Source: Mesorhizobium mediterraneum (GTDB lineage: Bacteria > Pseudomonadota > Alphaproteobacteria > Rhizobiales > Rhizobiaceae). Taken from it: a stretch of 64,000 nucleotides of DNA. The notes beneath the pieces are model-generated. The model had not been told where the DNA came from. It saw only the letters and a list, made by a program, of their open reading frames with translations, and ran no database searches. The stretch is taken from positions 90,656-154,655 of the forward strand of contig NZ_NPKI01000020.1 of assembly GCF_002284565.1 (NCBI RefSeq). Reading direction: 5' to 3'. Shown piece by piece: positions 44,986 to 54,007 of this stretch (position 1 is its first letter; every line of letters begins with the position of its first letter). A program made the translations under genes and the position numbers.

Positions 44986-45407
44986 TCCGCTTTTCCCTGA
45001 TCTGCGAACACGAGCACGAATTCGAGGGTTGGTTTCGCAGTAATGACGATTTCGACACCCAGAAGAAACGTGGCTTCGTCGATTGTCCGAGTTGCGGCTC
45101 GCACAAGGTCGAGAAGGCGTTGATGGCGCCGGCCGTCTCCACCGGGCGCAAACAGGAAAAAATCGCGCTCGCCATGGGCGAGGCCCAGAAGCAGGCGCTG
45201 GCGCAACTGAAAGCCATGGCCGAGAAGGTGCGCGAGAACGCCGATTATGTCGGCGACAAGTTTGCCGAGGAAGCGCGCAAGATCCATTTCGGCGAGAGCG
45301 ATCCGCGCGGCATCTATGGCGAGGCGACGCTGGAGGAGGCGAAGAGCCTGATAGAGGACGGCGTCGAATTCATGCCGATTCCGAGTTTTCCCGACGAGCG
45401 GAACTGA
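44982..45407 (+). CDS. DUF1178 protein
   Basis: 141 residues from a TTG within the TTGA overlap with the hydrolase gene. It starts MIRFSLICEHEHEFEGWFRS and carries a zinc-ribbon-like knuckle formed by the first Cys and DCPSCGS, then a long helical stretch and DPRGIYGEATLEEAKSLIED. The family is confined to proteobacteria and has no assigned function. Its fixed position after the nitrilase-type gene suggests a related task. Confidence 0.9.
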   Translation: MIRFSLICEHEHEFEGWFRSNDDFDTQKKRGFVDCPSCGSHKVEKALMAPAVSTGRKQEKIALAMGEAQKQALAQLKAMAEKVRENADYVGDKFAEEARKIHFGESDPRGIYGEATLEEAKSLIEDGVEFMPIPSFPDERN

Positions 45408-45411
45408 CAGG

Positions 45412-45897
45412 TTATCTCACGCTCGCTATCAACTTCTCAAGCAGGCGAGCAAGCATCTCCTGCTCCTGGCGCGTCAAACCGGAAAGTATCTCGTGCTCGT
45501 TGGCGACGTGGGCGGCGACCGCCTCATCGATCAATGTCAGGCCCTTGTCGGTCAGCTGGACGACAATTCCGCGCCGATCGTTGGGATGCGGCCCGCGCAT
45601 GATCAATCCTAACTTTTCGAGCCGATCGAGCCGGTTGGTCATGGCGCCCGACGTCACCATCGTCGCTTCATAGAGAGCAGTTGGCGTCAGCGCATAAGGG
45701 GGCCCGGAACGGCGCAGCGTCGCCAGCACATCGAATTCCCCGGTCTGCAAACCGAAACGGGCAAACAGCGGAGCGAGGCGTTCTCGTGCTATCAGCGACG
45801 AGGCCTCGTTCAATCGTCCAAGCACGGCCATCGGCGAAACATCCAAATCCGGCCGTTCCCTTTTCCACTGCTCGATGGCGTTCGCTGCGCGATCCAT
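45412..45897 (-). CDS. MarR-family transcriptional regulator
   Basis: 161 residues. The winged helix is at about 60-125 (FDVLATLRRSGPPYALTPTA, then TSGAMTNRLDRLEKLGLI and the wing DRRGIVVQLTDKG). The dimerising ends are complete. It is divergent from a drug/metabolite exporter gene, and the 101-bp gap has a palindrome of MarR size, so it probably controls that exporter and itself in response to a small aromatic or similar ligand. Confidence 0.93.
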   Translation of the reverse strand: MDRAANAIEQWKRERPDLDVSPMAVLGRLNEASSLIARERLAPLFARFGLQTGEFDVLATLRRSGPPYALTPTALYEATMVTSGAMTNRLDRLEKLGLIMRGPHPNDRRGIVVQLTDKGLTLIDEAVAAHVANEHEILSGLTRQEQEMLARLLEKLIASVR

Positions 45898-45915
45898 CTA
45901 TCTCACCATTAAATA

Positions 45916-45929
45916 TCTTGACGTTAAGA
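45916..45929. promoter_or_regulatory. Candidate MarR operator
   Basis: TCTTGACGTTAAGA is a near-perfect palindrome (12 of 14 positions symmetric) set in an AT-rich gap between the divergent marR and exporter genes. MarR dimers bind sites of this size and type. TTGACG within it could be the -35 box of the exporter gene, so binding would repress. Confidence 0.55.
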
Positions 45930-45998
45930 ATCTTTGTATTATCTTATCTGAAGATGCAGTGCCGGCCAAGAGCCGCAAATAGGCGAAAGGGCTACGAA

Positions 45999-46928
45999 AT
46001 GAAATTTCTCTGGGATTCGGCGCTCGGCCTATTGATCGTCACCGGCGGGCTGCTCGGCCTGACGCTGCCGTTCGGCAAGATCGCGACGGCAGCTGGCGTT
46101 TCCGCCATGGTCTGGGCCCTCGTCATATCGCTCGGCGCCGGCGGCGTGCTTCTGTGCGCCTTGCTGCTGCGCGGGCAGCGCATCCGGCTTACCCCGCACA
46201 GACTGCGCTACTTCTTCGTCACCGCGGCAGTGTCCTACGCCTTCCCCAATCTCTTGATGTTCTCGGCCATTCCGCATCTCGGTGCCGGCTATACCGGCAT
46301 CATGTTCACGCTGTCGCCGGTGATCACGCTGGTGTTTTCGATCCTGCTCGGCGTTCGCCGTCCCAACCTGCTTGGTGTTGTCGGCATTGCCGTCGGCTTC
46401 GTCGGTGCTGTCATGGTGGCGATGACGCGCGGCGAGGCCGGACAGCCGGCCGAATTTTTCTGGGTAGCGATAGGGCTGCTCATCCCGGTCAGCCTTGCCG
46501 CCGGCAACATCTACCGCACCGTCGACTGGCCCGAAGGGACCGGACCGATCGAGCTTGCCGTCGGCAGCCATCTGGCAGCGGCTGCGCTGCTTTTGGGCGG
46601 TATCCTCATGCAGCAAGGCGGGGGGTCGCTCGCCCTGCTCGGCGGCGTGCCGCTGGTGGTCGTCGGGCAGATCGCGTCGGCCGCGGCGATGTTCGCCTTC
46701 TTCTTCCGCCTGCAGGCGGTCGGCGGCCCGGTCTATCTTAGCCAGATCGGCTATGTCGCGGCTGCGGTCGGGTTGTTTGCCGGGACGATCGTTTTGGGCG
46801 AGCACTATCAATTGCTGACCTGGGCGGGTGCTGTCATCATCACCGCCGGCGTCTTCATCACCACCAAAGCGCAAAGCCAGATCACCACAAAGGCGCAGAA
46901 CCAGACGGGTGAAAAGGTGGCGGCGTGA
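45999..46928 (+). CDS. EamA/DMT-family transporter controlled by the divergent MarR gene
   Basis: 309 residues with ten membrane helices in two EamA halves. GAGYTGIMFTLSPVITLVFS ends the first half and EHYQLLTWAGAVIITAGVFI the second. The C-terminal tail has a near-duplicate (TTKAQSQITTKAQNQ). The substrate is unknown; regulator context suggests export of an inhibitory compound. The start at 45999 follows GAAAGG; longer in-frame sequence lies inside marR and is rejected. Confidence 0.9.
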   Translation: MKFLWDSALGLLIVTGGLLGLTLPFGKIATAAGVSAMVWALVISLGAGGVLLCALLLRGQRIRLTPHRLRYFFVTAAVSYAFPNLLMFSAIPHLGAGYTGIMFTLSPVITLVFSILLGVRRPNLLGVVGIAVGFVGAVMVAMTRGEAGQPAEFFWVAIGLLIPVSLAAGNIYRTVDWPEGTGPIELAVGSHLAAAALLLGGILMQQGGGSLALLGGVPLVVVGQIASAAAMFAFFFRLQAVGGPVYLSQIGYVAAAVGLFAGTIVLGEHYQLLTWAGAVIITAGVFITTKAQSQITTKAQNQTGEKVAA

Positions 46929-46955
46929 GAAGGTTCAGGCATTTCGTGACAAAGT

Positions 46956-47705
46956 TCAGGCGGGTGCCTTCTCCGCCAGCACCATGTAGTTGACGTCCAT
47001 GTCTTTCGACCGCTGCCAGCGGTCGGCGAGCGGATTGTAGGCGACGCCGGTGCGGTCGATGATGCTCAGACCAGCGCCGGCAAGCGCCTTTTCCAGCTCG
47101 TCTGGCCGCACCAGCTTACCGAACTGGTGGGTGCCGCGCGGCAACCAGCGCAGCACATATTCGGCGCCGATGATGGCCAGGCCCAGCGCCTTCAGCGTGC
47201 GGTTGATGGTAGCGACGAACATGATACCGCCGGGCTTGACCATCTCGCCGCATTTGGCGACGAACAGGTCGATGTCGGCGACGTGCTCGACCACTTCCAT
47301 ATTGAGGATGACGTCGAATTTCTCGCCGGCGTCGGCCAGATCCTCCGCCGTCGTGGCACGGTAATCCACCGTCACCCCGACCTCCGCCGCATGCAGCTTG
47401 GCCACTTCGATGTTGGTGGCGGATGCATCGGCGCCGACCACCTCGGCGCCAAGCCGCGCCATCGGCTCGCACAACAGCCCGCCGCCGCAGCCGATGTCGA
47501 GGAAGCGCAGGCCCTCGAACGGCCGCGCCGCACGCGGGTCGCGGCCGAAGCGCGTCGCCACCTGGTCGCGTATATAGGCAAGCCGGATCGGATTGAACTT
47601 GTGCAGCGGACGGAACTTGCCGTTCGGATTCCACCATTCGGCGGCAAGGGCGGAAAAGCGCTCCACTTCTCCGGCATCGATCGTCGACCGTCGGGGTTCT
47701 GGCAT
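46956..47705 (-). CDS. ubiG: Ubiquinone biosynthesis O-methyltransferase
   Basis: 249 residues, standard length. It performs both O-methylations in ubiquinone synthesis. The SAM-binding motif I is FLDIGCGGGLL (about 68-78), followed by VVGADASATNIEVAKLHA and ILNMEVVEHVADID, and the N-terminal FSALAAEWWNPNGKFRPLH is the UbiG signature. It is divergent from lysC with 335 bp of upstream DNA containing a long hairpin. Confidence 0.96.
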   Translation of the reverse strand: MPEPRRSTIDAGEVERFSALAAEWWNPNGKFRPLHKFNPIRLAYIRDQVATRFGRDPRAARPFEGLRFLDIGCGGGLLCEPMARLGAEVVGADASATNIEVAKLHAAEVGVTVDYRATTAEDLADAGEKFDVILNMEVVEHVADIDLFVAKCGEMVKPGGIMFVATINRTLKALGLAIIGAEYVLRWLPRGTHQFGKLVRPDELEKALAGAGLSIIDRTGVAYNPLADRWQRSKDMDVNYMVLAEKAPA

Positions 47706-48040
47706 GGCGTGTCTCCCGCAGACTCAAAAGTTCAGAGCGCGATCGGGTGCAAAACCGGATACGACTTTTGCTGATCGCGCTCTGGTGCGCTAGGAAGTCG
47801 GTCGCGAGGCAGCGAATGTCAAGGCAGCAATTTCGCCTGTCGACAGGCCAGTGCTCATGATGCCAGGCGGCACTGACTGCGATCTGCGCCTCGTCACCCA
47901 ACCGGCAACTGGCGGCATGCCTTGCGAAACCCTAAGCATTTGGCTAAGGAGGCCGCGAATTCAGCGACCGGCCCGGCCGGACGCTCCCTTTCCGCTTTTC
48001 GGCCGTCGGCCCGGCATCCAGTCAAAGGCATTTCGCTTCC
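47706..48040. other. 335-bp gap between ubiG and lysC with a long hairpin
   Basis: CAGAGCGCGATC (47733-47744) pairs perfectly with GATCGCGCTCTG (47773-47784) across 28 bases that include AAAACCGG. It starts 28 bp upstream of ubiG, so it may lie in the ubiG leader, or be one of the dispersed GCGCGATC palindromes of rhizobia. No lysine riboswitch or reading frame was seen in the lysC-proximal part. Confidence 0.5.
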
Positions 48041-49294
48041 ATGGCGCGCATCGTGATGAAATTCGGCGGAACCTCCGTCGCCGACATCGCCCGCATCCGC
48101 AATGTGGCGCGCCACGTCAAACGCGAGGTCGATGCCGGCCATGAGGTCGCGGTGGTCGTCTCGGCGATGGCCGGCAAGACCAACGAGCTCGTGCAATGGA
48201 CGCGCGAAGCCTCGCCCATGCACGATGCACGCGAATATGACGCTGTCGTTGCCTCCGGCGAGCAGGTGACTGCCGGCCTGTTGGCGATCGCGCTGCAGAA
48301 CATGGGCGTCCATGCCCGTTCCTGGCAAGGCTGGCAGATCCCGATCAAGACCGACAATGCGCATGGCGCGGCGCGCATTCTCGATATCGACGGCGCGTTC
48401 CTGATCAAGCGCTTCGGCGAGGGCCAGGTGGCGGTGGTCGCGGGTTTCCAGGGCATCGGGCCGGACAACCGCATCGCGACGCTCGGCCGTGGCGGCTCCG
48501 ACACCAGTGCCGTCGCCATCGCGGCGGCGGTCAAGGCTGACCGCTGCGACATCTATACCGATGTCGACGGGGTCTACACCACCGATCCGCGCATCGAGCC
48601 GAAGGCGCGGCGGCTGGCCAAGATTTCCTTCGAGGAAATGCTTGAAATGGCCTCGCTCGGCGCCAAGGTCCTGCAGGTGCGCTCGGTCGAGCTTGCCATG
48701 GTGCACAGGGTGCGTACTTTCGTGCGGTCGTCCTTCGACGATCCCGACGCGCCCGGAATGGGGGATTTGCTCAATCCGCCCGGAACGCTTATTTGCGACG
48801 AGGAAGAGATCGTGGAACAGCAGGTCGTCACCGGAATTGCCTACGCGAAGGACGAAGCGCAGATTTCGCTGCGCCGTGTCGGCGACCGGCCGGGCGTCGC
48901 CGCCGGCATTTTCGGGCCGCTGGCCGAAGCCAACATCAATGTCGACATGATCGTCCAGAACATTTCCGAGGACGGCAAGTTCACCGACATGACCTTCACC
49001 GTGCCGTCCGGCGATGTCGACAAGGCGCTTGCCGTGCTCGAGCGGCTGAAGGCCACGATCGGCTACGACGTCGTGCAGTCGGAAGCCGGCATGTCGAAGG
49101 TCTCGGTCATCGGCATCGGCATGCGTAGCCATGCGGGCGTTGCGGCCACCGCCTTCAAGGCGCTGGCCGACAAGGCGATCAACATCCGCGCGATCACGAC
49201 CTCCGAGATCAAGATTTCGATCCTGATCGACGGTCCCTACACCGAACTTGCGGTTCGTACTTTGCATTCCGTCTACGGTCTGGATAAGCAGTAG
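48041..49294 (+). CDS. lysC: Aspartate kinase
   Basis: 417 residues. It phosphorylates aspartate at the entry to lysine, threonine and methionine synthesis. The N-terminal MARIVMKFGGTSVADIARIR is the ATP/aspartate-binding start, and GRGGSDTSAVAIAAAV a further kinase motif. Two ACT domains at the C-terminus (about 265-417, with RVGDRPGVAAGIFGPLAEAN and GVAATAFKALADKAINIRAI) provide feedback control. An internal start for a beta subunit, as in other alphaproteobacterial enzymes, is possible near residue 250. Confidence 0.97.
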   Translation: MARIVMKFGGTSVADIARIRNVARHVKREVDAGHEVAVVVSAMAGKTNELVQWTREASPMHDAREYDAVVASGEQVTAGLLAIALQNMGVHARSWQGWQIPIKTDNAHGAARILDIDGAFLIKRFGEGQVAVVAGFQGIGPDNRIATLGRGGSDTSAVAIAAAVKADRCDIYTDVDGVYTTDPRIEPKARRLAKISFEEMLEMASLGAKVLQVRSVELAMVHRVRTFVRSSFDDPDAPGMGDLLNPPGTLICDEEEIVEQQVVTGIAYAKDEAQISLRRVGDRPGVAAGIFGPLAEANINVDMIVQNISEDGKFTDMTFTVPSGDVDKALAVLERLKATIGYDVVQSEAGMSKVSVIGIGMRSHAGVAATAFKALADKAINIRAITTSEIKISILIDGPYTELAVRTLHSVYGLDKQ

Positions 49295-49300
49295 CAGACT

Positions 49301-49403
49301 GCATCGGCCCGAAAATCGGAGTCGATTCTCGGAAAGCACGATGCAGCAGATCGAAAGTCTTAGAGCGTCCTTTGTGCGTCCAATTGGATGCATGGCGCTC
49401 TAA
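49301..49403 (+). repeat. RIME1-like intergenic element (family A, copy 1)
   Basis: 103 bp with two stem-loops. Stem 1: GCATCG (49301-49306) with CGATGC (49339-49344), holding an inner CGAAAATCG/CGATTCTCG pair. Stem 2: TTAGAGCG (49360-49367) with CGCTCTAA (49396-49403), and inside it GTGCGTCC-AATT-GGATGCAT (49374-49393). It matches the copy at 58300-58404 throughout. Length and two-palindrome design fit the RIME1 elements known from Rhizobium. It fills the lysC-ptsP gap. Confidence 0.8.
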
Positions 49404-49452
49404 TTGAGTTGTTGCGTGAGCGCCGGCCGCGGGAGAAACTGCGGCGGGCAGA

Positions 49453-51747
49453 ATGTCCATTGGAGAACAAGCCGCGATGCGTGATACGGCCAGCGGCCCG
49501 CGCGTTTTGCTGAAACGGCTCCGCGAGCTCATGCAGGAGCCGCTGGAGCCGCAGGAGCGGCTCGACCGTATCGTGCGCGACATCGCCTCCAACATGGTCG
49601 CCGAAGTGTGCTCGCTTTATGTGCTACGCGCCGATTCGGTGCTCGAACTCTATGCCACCGAGGGCTTGAACCCGAAAGCCGTCCATTTGGCGCAGCTCAG
49701 GCTGGGGGAAGGCCTCGTCGGCACGATCGCGGCCTCAGCACGGCCGCTCAATCTCTCCAACGCGCAGGAACATCCCGCCTTCGCCTATCTGCCGGAGACA
49801 GGGGAAGAGATCTATAATTCCTTCCTTGGTGTGCCGGTGCTCAGGGCAGGGCGCACGCTCGGTGTGCTGGTCGTCCAGAACAAGACCATGCGCCACTATC
49901 GCGACGACGAGGTCGAGGCGCTGGAAACGACGGCGATGGTGATCGCCGAGATGATTGCCACCGGCGACCTTGCCCGGCTGACCCGGCCCGGGCTCGAACT
50001 CGACCTGCGCCGCCCGGTGAGCTTTACCGGCCTGTCCTTCAACGAGGGCGTCGGGCTTGGTCATGTCGTGCTGCACGAGCCGCGCATCGTCGTCACCAAT
50101 CTGTTCAACGAGGACAGCGAAGAGGAGATCAAGCGGCTCGATGCTTCCCTCGGTTCGCTCAGGCTCTCCATCGACGACATGCTGGAACGCCGCGAAGTCG
50201 CCTTCGAGGGCGAGCATCGCCAGGTGCTCGAAGCTTATCGCATGTTCGCCAACGACAGCGGCTGGGTGCGCCGGCTGGAAGAGGCGATCCGCAACGGCCT
50301 GACGGCAGAAGCGGCGGTGGAAAAAGTGCAGAGCGACATGCGTGCCCGCATGCTGCACATGACCGATCCGTATCTGCGCGAGCGGATGAGCGATTTCGAC
50401 GATCTGGCCAACCGGTTGCTGCGCCAGTTGATGGGGCGCGGGCCGGACGATGTCGCGGCCTCGCTGCCGAAGGACGCTATCATCGTAGCCCGCTCGATGG
50501 GCGCCGCCGAACTGCTCGATTATCCCAGAGACAAGCTGCGCGGCGTGGTGCTGGAGGACGGCGCGGCGACCAGCCATGTCGTCATCGTGGCGCGGGCTAT
50601 GGGCATACCGGTCGCCGGCCAGATGAAGGGCGCCGTTTCCATGGCGGAAAACGGCGACGCCATCATTGTCGACGGCGAAGAAGGCGCGATCCATCTGCGC
50701 CCTCAGCCCGACCTCGAAGCCGCCTATGCCGAAAAGGTCCGCTTCCGGGCGCGGCGGCAGGAGGTCTACCGCGAACTGCGCAAGAAGCCGTCGGTGACCA
50801 AGGATGGCGTCCAGGTCGACCTTTTGATGAATGCGGGCCTGGCCGTCGATCTGCCGCAGCTTGCCGAGGCGGGCGCCGCCGGCATCGGCCTGTTCCGCAC
50901 CGAGCTGCAATTCATGGTCGCTTCGACCTTTCCGCGTGCGGAAGCCCAGGAACGGCTCTATCGAGATGTGCTCGACGCGGCGCGGGGCAAGCCGGTGACC
51001 TTCCGCACCATCGATATCGGCGGCGACAAGGTGCTGCCCTACTTCAAGGACACGATCCAGGAAGAGAATCCGGCGCTCGGCTGGCGCGCCATCCGCTTGA
51101 CGCTCGACCGGCCGGGCCTGTTGCGCACCCAGATCCGCGCGCTTCTGAAGGCCTGCGGCGGGCGTGAACTGAAGCTGATGCTGCCAATGGTGACGGAACT
51201 CGGCGAGATCGCGCAGGCGCGCGAAATCGTCGACCGCGAGGTGCGGCATCTGTCGCGTTTTGCCCATCATTTGCCGACCAGCCTGAAGCTCGGAGCCATG
51301 CTGGAAGTGCCTTCGCTGCTGTTCCAGCTCGACGAGCTGATGAAGGCCGTCGATTTCGTCTCGGTCGGCTCGAACGATCTGTTCCAGTTCGTCATGGCGG
51401 TCGATCGCGGCAACACGCAGCTCTCCGACCGTTTCGACACGCTGTCGACGCCATTCCTGCGCGTTCTGAAACAGGTCGCCGACGCCGGGGTGCGCAATAA
51501 TACCCCGGTGACCTTGTGCGGCGAGCTGGCCGGCAAGCCGATCTCGGCGATGGCGCTGATCGGCCTTGGCTACCGTTCGATCTCGATGTCGCCGGCTTCG
51601 ATCGGTCCGGTCAAGGCGATGCTGACGGAACTGCCACTGGCCGAGCTGCAAGCGTTTTTCGACGACAATCTCATGGCGCCGTCCCAGAAGTTGCCGATGC
51701 GGGCGCTGCTGCAAGCCTTTGCCGACGACCGCTCTATACCGCTATAG
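49453..51747 (+). CDS. ptsP: Phosphoenolpyruvate-protein phosphotransferase PtsP (EI-Ntr)
   Basis: 764 residues. An N-terminal GAF domain (about 25-165) senses small molecules such as glutamine, and an EI module follows. The phosphorylated His375 is in GAATSHVVIVARAMGIP, and the PEP-binding barrel has GLFRTELQFMVAS and GSNDLFQFVMAVDRGN with the active Cys near TLCGELAG. It starts the nitrogen-related phosphorelay PtsP-NPr-EIIA. The start at 49453 has no strong ribosome site; the next ATG at 49489 (MRDTAS) is possible. It lies upstream of prfA, 8 bp apart. Confidence 0.95.
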   Translation: MSIGEQAAMRDTASGPRVLLKRLRELMQEPLEPQERLDRIVRDIASNMVAEVCSLYVLRADSVLELYATEGLNPKAVHLAQLRLGEGLVGTIAASARPLNLSNAQEHPAFAYLPETGEEIYNSFLGVPVLRAGRTLGVLVVQNKTMRHYRDDEVEALETTAMVIAEMIATGDLARLTRPGLELDLRRPVSFTGLSFNEGVGLGHVVLHEPRIVVTNLFNEDSEEEIKRLDASLGSLRLSIDDMLERREVAFEGEHRQVLEAYRMFANDSGWVRRLEEAIRNGLTAEAAVEKVQSDMRARMLHMTDPYLRERMSDFDDLANRLLRQLMGRGPDDVAASLPKDAIIVARSMGAAELLDYPRDKLRGVVLEDGAATSHVVIVARAMGIPVAGQMKGAVSMAENGDAIIVDGEEGAIHLRPQPDLEAAYAEKVRFRARRQEVYRELRKKPSVTKDGVQVDLLMNAGLAVDLPQLAEAGAAGIGLFRTELQFMVASTFPRAEAQERLYRDVLDAARGKPVTFRTIDIGGDKVLPYFKDTIQEENPALGWRAIRLTLDRPGLLRTQIRALLKACGGRELKLMLPMVTELGEIAQAREIVDREVRHLSRFAHHLPTSLKLGAMLEVPSLLFQLDELMKAVDFVSVGSNDLFQFVMAVDRGNTQLSDRFDTLSTPFLRVLKQVADAGVRNNTPVTLCGELAGKPISAMALIGLGYRSISMSPASIGPVKAMLTELPLAELQAFFDDNLMAPSQKLPMRALLQAFADDRSIPL

Positions 51748-51755
51748 CATTCGCC

Positions 51756-52835
51756 ATGATCAACCTGCCCCGCGACCGTATGGATCAAGTCGTCAAGCGT
51801 TTCGACGTGCTCGAAGCGCAGATGTCGGCCGGGCCGGCGGCGGACGCCTATGTCAAGATGGCGTCGGAATATGCCGACATCCAGGAGATGGTGGCAAAGA
51901 TCAGGGCGCTGCGCACCGCCGAGCACGAACAGGCCGATCTGGAGGCGATGCTCGCCGACAAAAGCACAGATGCCGAAATGCGGGCATTGGCCGAGGCCGA
52001 TCTGCCCGAGGTCAGGCAACGCATCGAAGCGTTGCAGAAGGACATCCAGATCCTGCTTCTGCCCAAGGATGCCGCCGACGACAAGAACGCCATCCTCGAA
52101 ATCCGCGCGGGCACCGGCGGCGATGAGGCGGCTCTCTTTGCCGGCGACCTGTTTCGCATGTACGAACGCTACGCTGCGGCACGCGGCTGGCGTTTCGAGA
52201 CGGCGTCGGCAAGCGAGGGCGAGGTCGGCGGCTACAAGGAAATCATCGCCACCATTTCAGGCAAGGGGGTCTTTGCCCATCTGAAATTCGAGTCCGGCGT
52301 GCATCGCGTGCAGCGCGTGCCGGCGACCGAGGCCGGCGGGCGCATCCACACCTCGGCGGCGACGGTTGCCGTGCTGCCCGAAGCGGAAGAGGTCGACATC
52401 GACATCAGGGCCGAAGACATCCGCATCGACACGATGCGCGCCTCGGGTTCGGGCGGCCAGCACGTCAATACCACCGATTCGGCGGTGCGCATCACCCATC
52501 TGCCGACCGGCATCATGGTGGTGCAGGCGGAGAAGTCGCAGCACCAGAACCGAGCGAAAGCCATGCAGATCCTGCGCGCCAGGCTTTACGACCTTGAGCG
52601 CGGCAAGGCTGACGAGGAGCGCTCCGAATCGCGCAAATCGCAGGTCGGTTCGGGCGATCGCTCGGAGCGCATCCGCACCTATAATTTCCCGCAAGGCCGC
52701 GTCACCGACCATCGCATCAATCTGACGCTCTACAAGCTCGACCGCGTTATGATGGGCGAACTCGACGAGATCATCGACGCGCTGATGGCCGATCACCAGT
52801 CGAAGCTGCTCGCCGATATCGGCCTCGATGGCTGA
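51756..52835 (+). CDS. prfA: Peptide chain release factor 1
   Basis: 359 residues, standard length. It reads UAA and UAG stop codons and triggers peptide release. The catalytic GGQ is in ASGSGGQHVNTTDSAVR (about 230), and the codon-reading region is near residue 188 (GVHRVQRVPATEAGGRIHTS follows). SQVGSGDRSERIRTYNFPQGR is the conserved C-terminal loop. The start at 51756 gives MINLPRDRMDQVV. Its end overlaps prmC, the methylase that modifies its GGQ glutamine, by 8 bp. Confidence 0.97.
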   Translation: MINLPRDRMDQVVKRFDVLEAQMSAGPAADAYVKMASEYADIQEMVAKIRALRTAEHEQADLEAMLADKSTDAEMRALAEADLPEVRQRIEALQKDIQILLLPKDAADDKNAILEIRAGTGGDEAALFAGDLFRMYERYAAARGWRFETASASEGEVGGYKEIIATISGKGVFAHLKFESGVHRVQRVPATEAGGRIHTSAATVAVLPEAEEVDIDIRAEDIRIDTMRASGSGGQHVNTTDSAVRITHLPTGIMVVQAEKSQHQNRAKAMQILRARLYDLERGKADEERSESRKSQVGSGDRSERIRTYNFPQGRVTDHRINLTLYKLDRVMMGELDEIIDALMADHQSKLLADIGLDG

Positions 52836-53706
52836 CAATCTGCCTGGTACACTCGGGCCACTGCTGAAAGCGGCGCGGGCCCGCCTTGCCGCGGCCGCAG
52901 TCGCCGATCCGGCGCTGGATGCCAGGCTGATCGTCGAACATCTTTCCGGCACCACCCGCACACAAGCCATCGCCGATCCCGAATGCAGGGTCGATGCCGG
53001 CGCGATTGCCGCGATCGATGCAGCCTTGAGACGGCGCATCGCCGGCGAGCCGGTGCATCGCATCCTCGGCCATCGCGAATTCTACGGCTTGCGCCTGTCG
53101 CTGTCAGCGGAAACGCTGGAGCCGCGACCAGATACCGAAACGCTGGTCGAAGCGATGCTGCCCTTCGTGAAGACCACAGCCGCACGGCAAGGCGAATGCC
53201 GCATCCTCGATCTCGGCACCGGCACCGGCGCCATCGCGCTGGCGCTGCTCAGCGCCGTTCCGGCGGCGGTCGCTATTGGGGTCGACATTTCGCAAGACGC
53301 GCTGGCGACCGCCATGCGCAATGCCGAGGAATTGGGGTTGGCCGGCCGGTTTCAGGTGCTCAAATCCGACTGGTTCGAAAAAGTTTTTGGCCGATACCAT
53401 GTAATTGCCGCCAACCCTCCCTATATAGCGTCCATAGACATCGAAAATCTGCAGGACGAAGTCCGCGATTTTGATCCACGCCGAGCCCTTGATGGCGGCG
53501 TGGACGGTCTTAGTCCCTACAGGATCATTGCCGCCGAGGCGGCAGGTTTTTTGGAAGCCGAAGGCAGGATTGCGGTCGAGATCGGCCACACGCAACGCAA
53601 AGAGGTCACTGACATATTCTCCGCAGCCGGCTATGCGCCGGCGGGGGTATTCTGGGATCTTGGCGGAAACGACAGGGTTCTGATCTTTGAACTGACAAAG
53701 CCGTGA
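52828..53706 (+). CDS. prmC: Release factor glutamine N5-methyltransferase
   Basis: 292 residues. It methylates the glutamine of the GGQ motif in release factors. SAM-binding motif I is ILDLGTGTGAIALALL (about 130), and the substrate-glutamine motif is NPPY in VIAANPPYIAS (about 195). The N-terminal helical domain (DARLIVEHLSG and GEPVHRILGHREFYGLRL) docks the release factor. The 8-bp overlap with prfA fixes its start and couples enzyme to substrate. Confidence 0.97.
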   Translation: MADNLPGTLGPLLKAARARLAAAAVADPALDARLIVEHLSGTTRTQAIADPECRVDAGAIAAIDAALRRRIAGEPVHRILGHREFYGLRLSLSAETLEPRPDTETLVEAMLPFVKTTAARQGECRILDLGTGTGAIALALLSAVPAAVAIGVDISQDALATAMRNAEELGLAGRFQVLKSDWFEKVFGRYHVIAANPPYIASIDIENLQDEVRDFDPRRALDGGVDGLSPYRIIAAEAAGFLEAEGRIAVEIGHTQRKEVTDIFSAAGYAPAGVFWDLGGNDRVLIFELTKP

Positions 53707-54007
53707 TGCAGTGCGAAAAAACGCTTGGCAATGCCGGGGAATGCGGCTAGGGTCGCCTTAACCGGATGAGACGAAGCAGGCAGTGCTCTTAGCGATTCGG
53801 TTTCCTTGGAAATAGCTGCCTTCTTGCGCAAACGACGCCCAAGCTTCGTGCGGGAATCGTCCGATAAGTGATGTAACCGGAACAGGATGACACGTGGCGC
53901 CAACGCAATCGATGCGGGCGAACGCCGGTGAAGAGACGAAACGGCTGGCTGCATGAGCGCCTCCGTTCGTGAAGAGTTTTCGAAAATTTCAAAATGAAGA
54001 GAGTCGA
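53707..54007. other. 301-bp leader between prmC and the DUF4167 gene
   Basis: No reading frame or clear hairpin terminator. The last 60 bases are AT-rich (GAAAATTTCAAAATGAAGAG) and probably form the 5' leader of the following gene. An in-frame ATG at 53969 (MKSFRKFQNEES) could extend the protein, but homologous starts usually begin at MRPQQQ. Confidence 0.4.

Noticed and set aside
47785..48040. Possible lysine riboswitch before lysC
   Set aside because: The conserved lysine-aptamer core was not recognisable and the region lacks the needed set of stems.
49735..51714. 659-codon open frame opposite ptsP
   Set aside because: Mirror frame rich in His, Arg and Gln, no recognisable fold; ptsP is intact on the plus strand.
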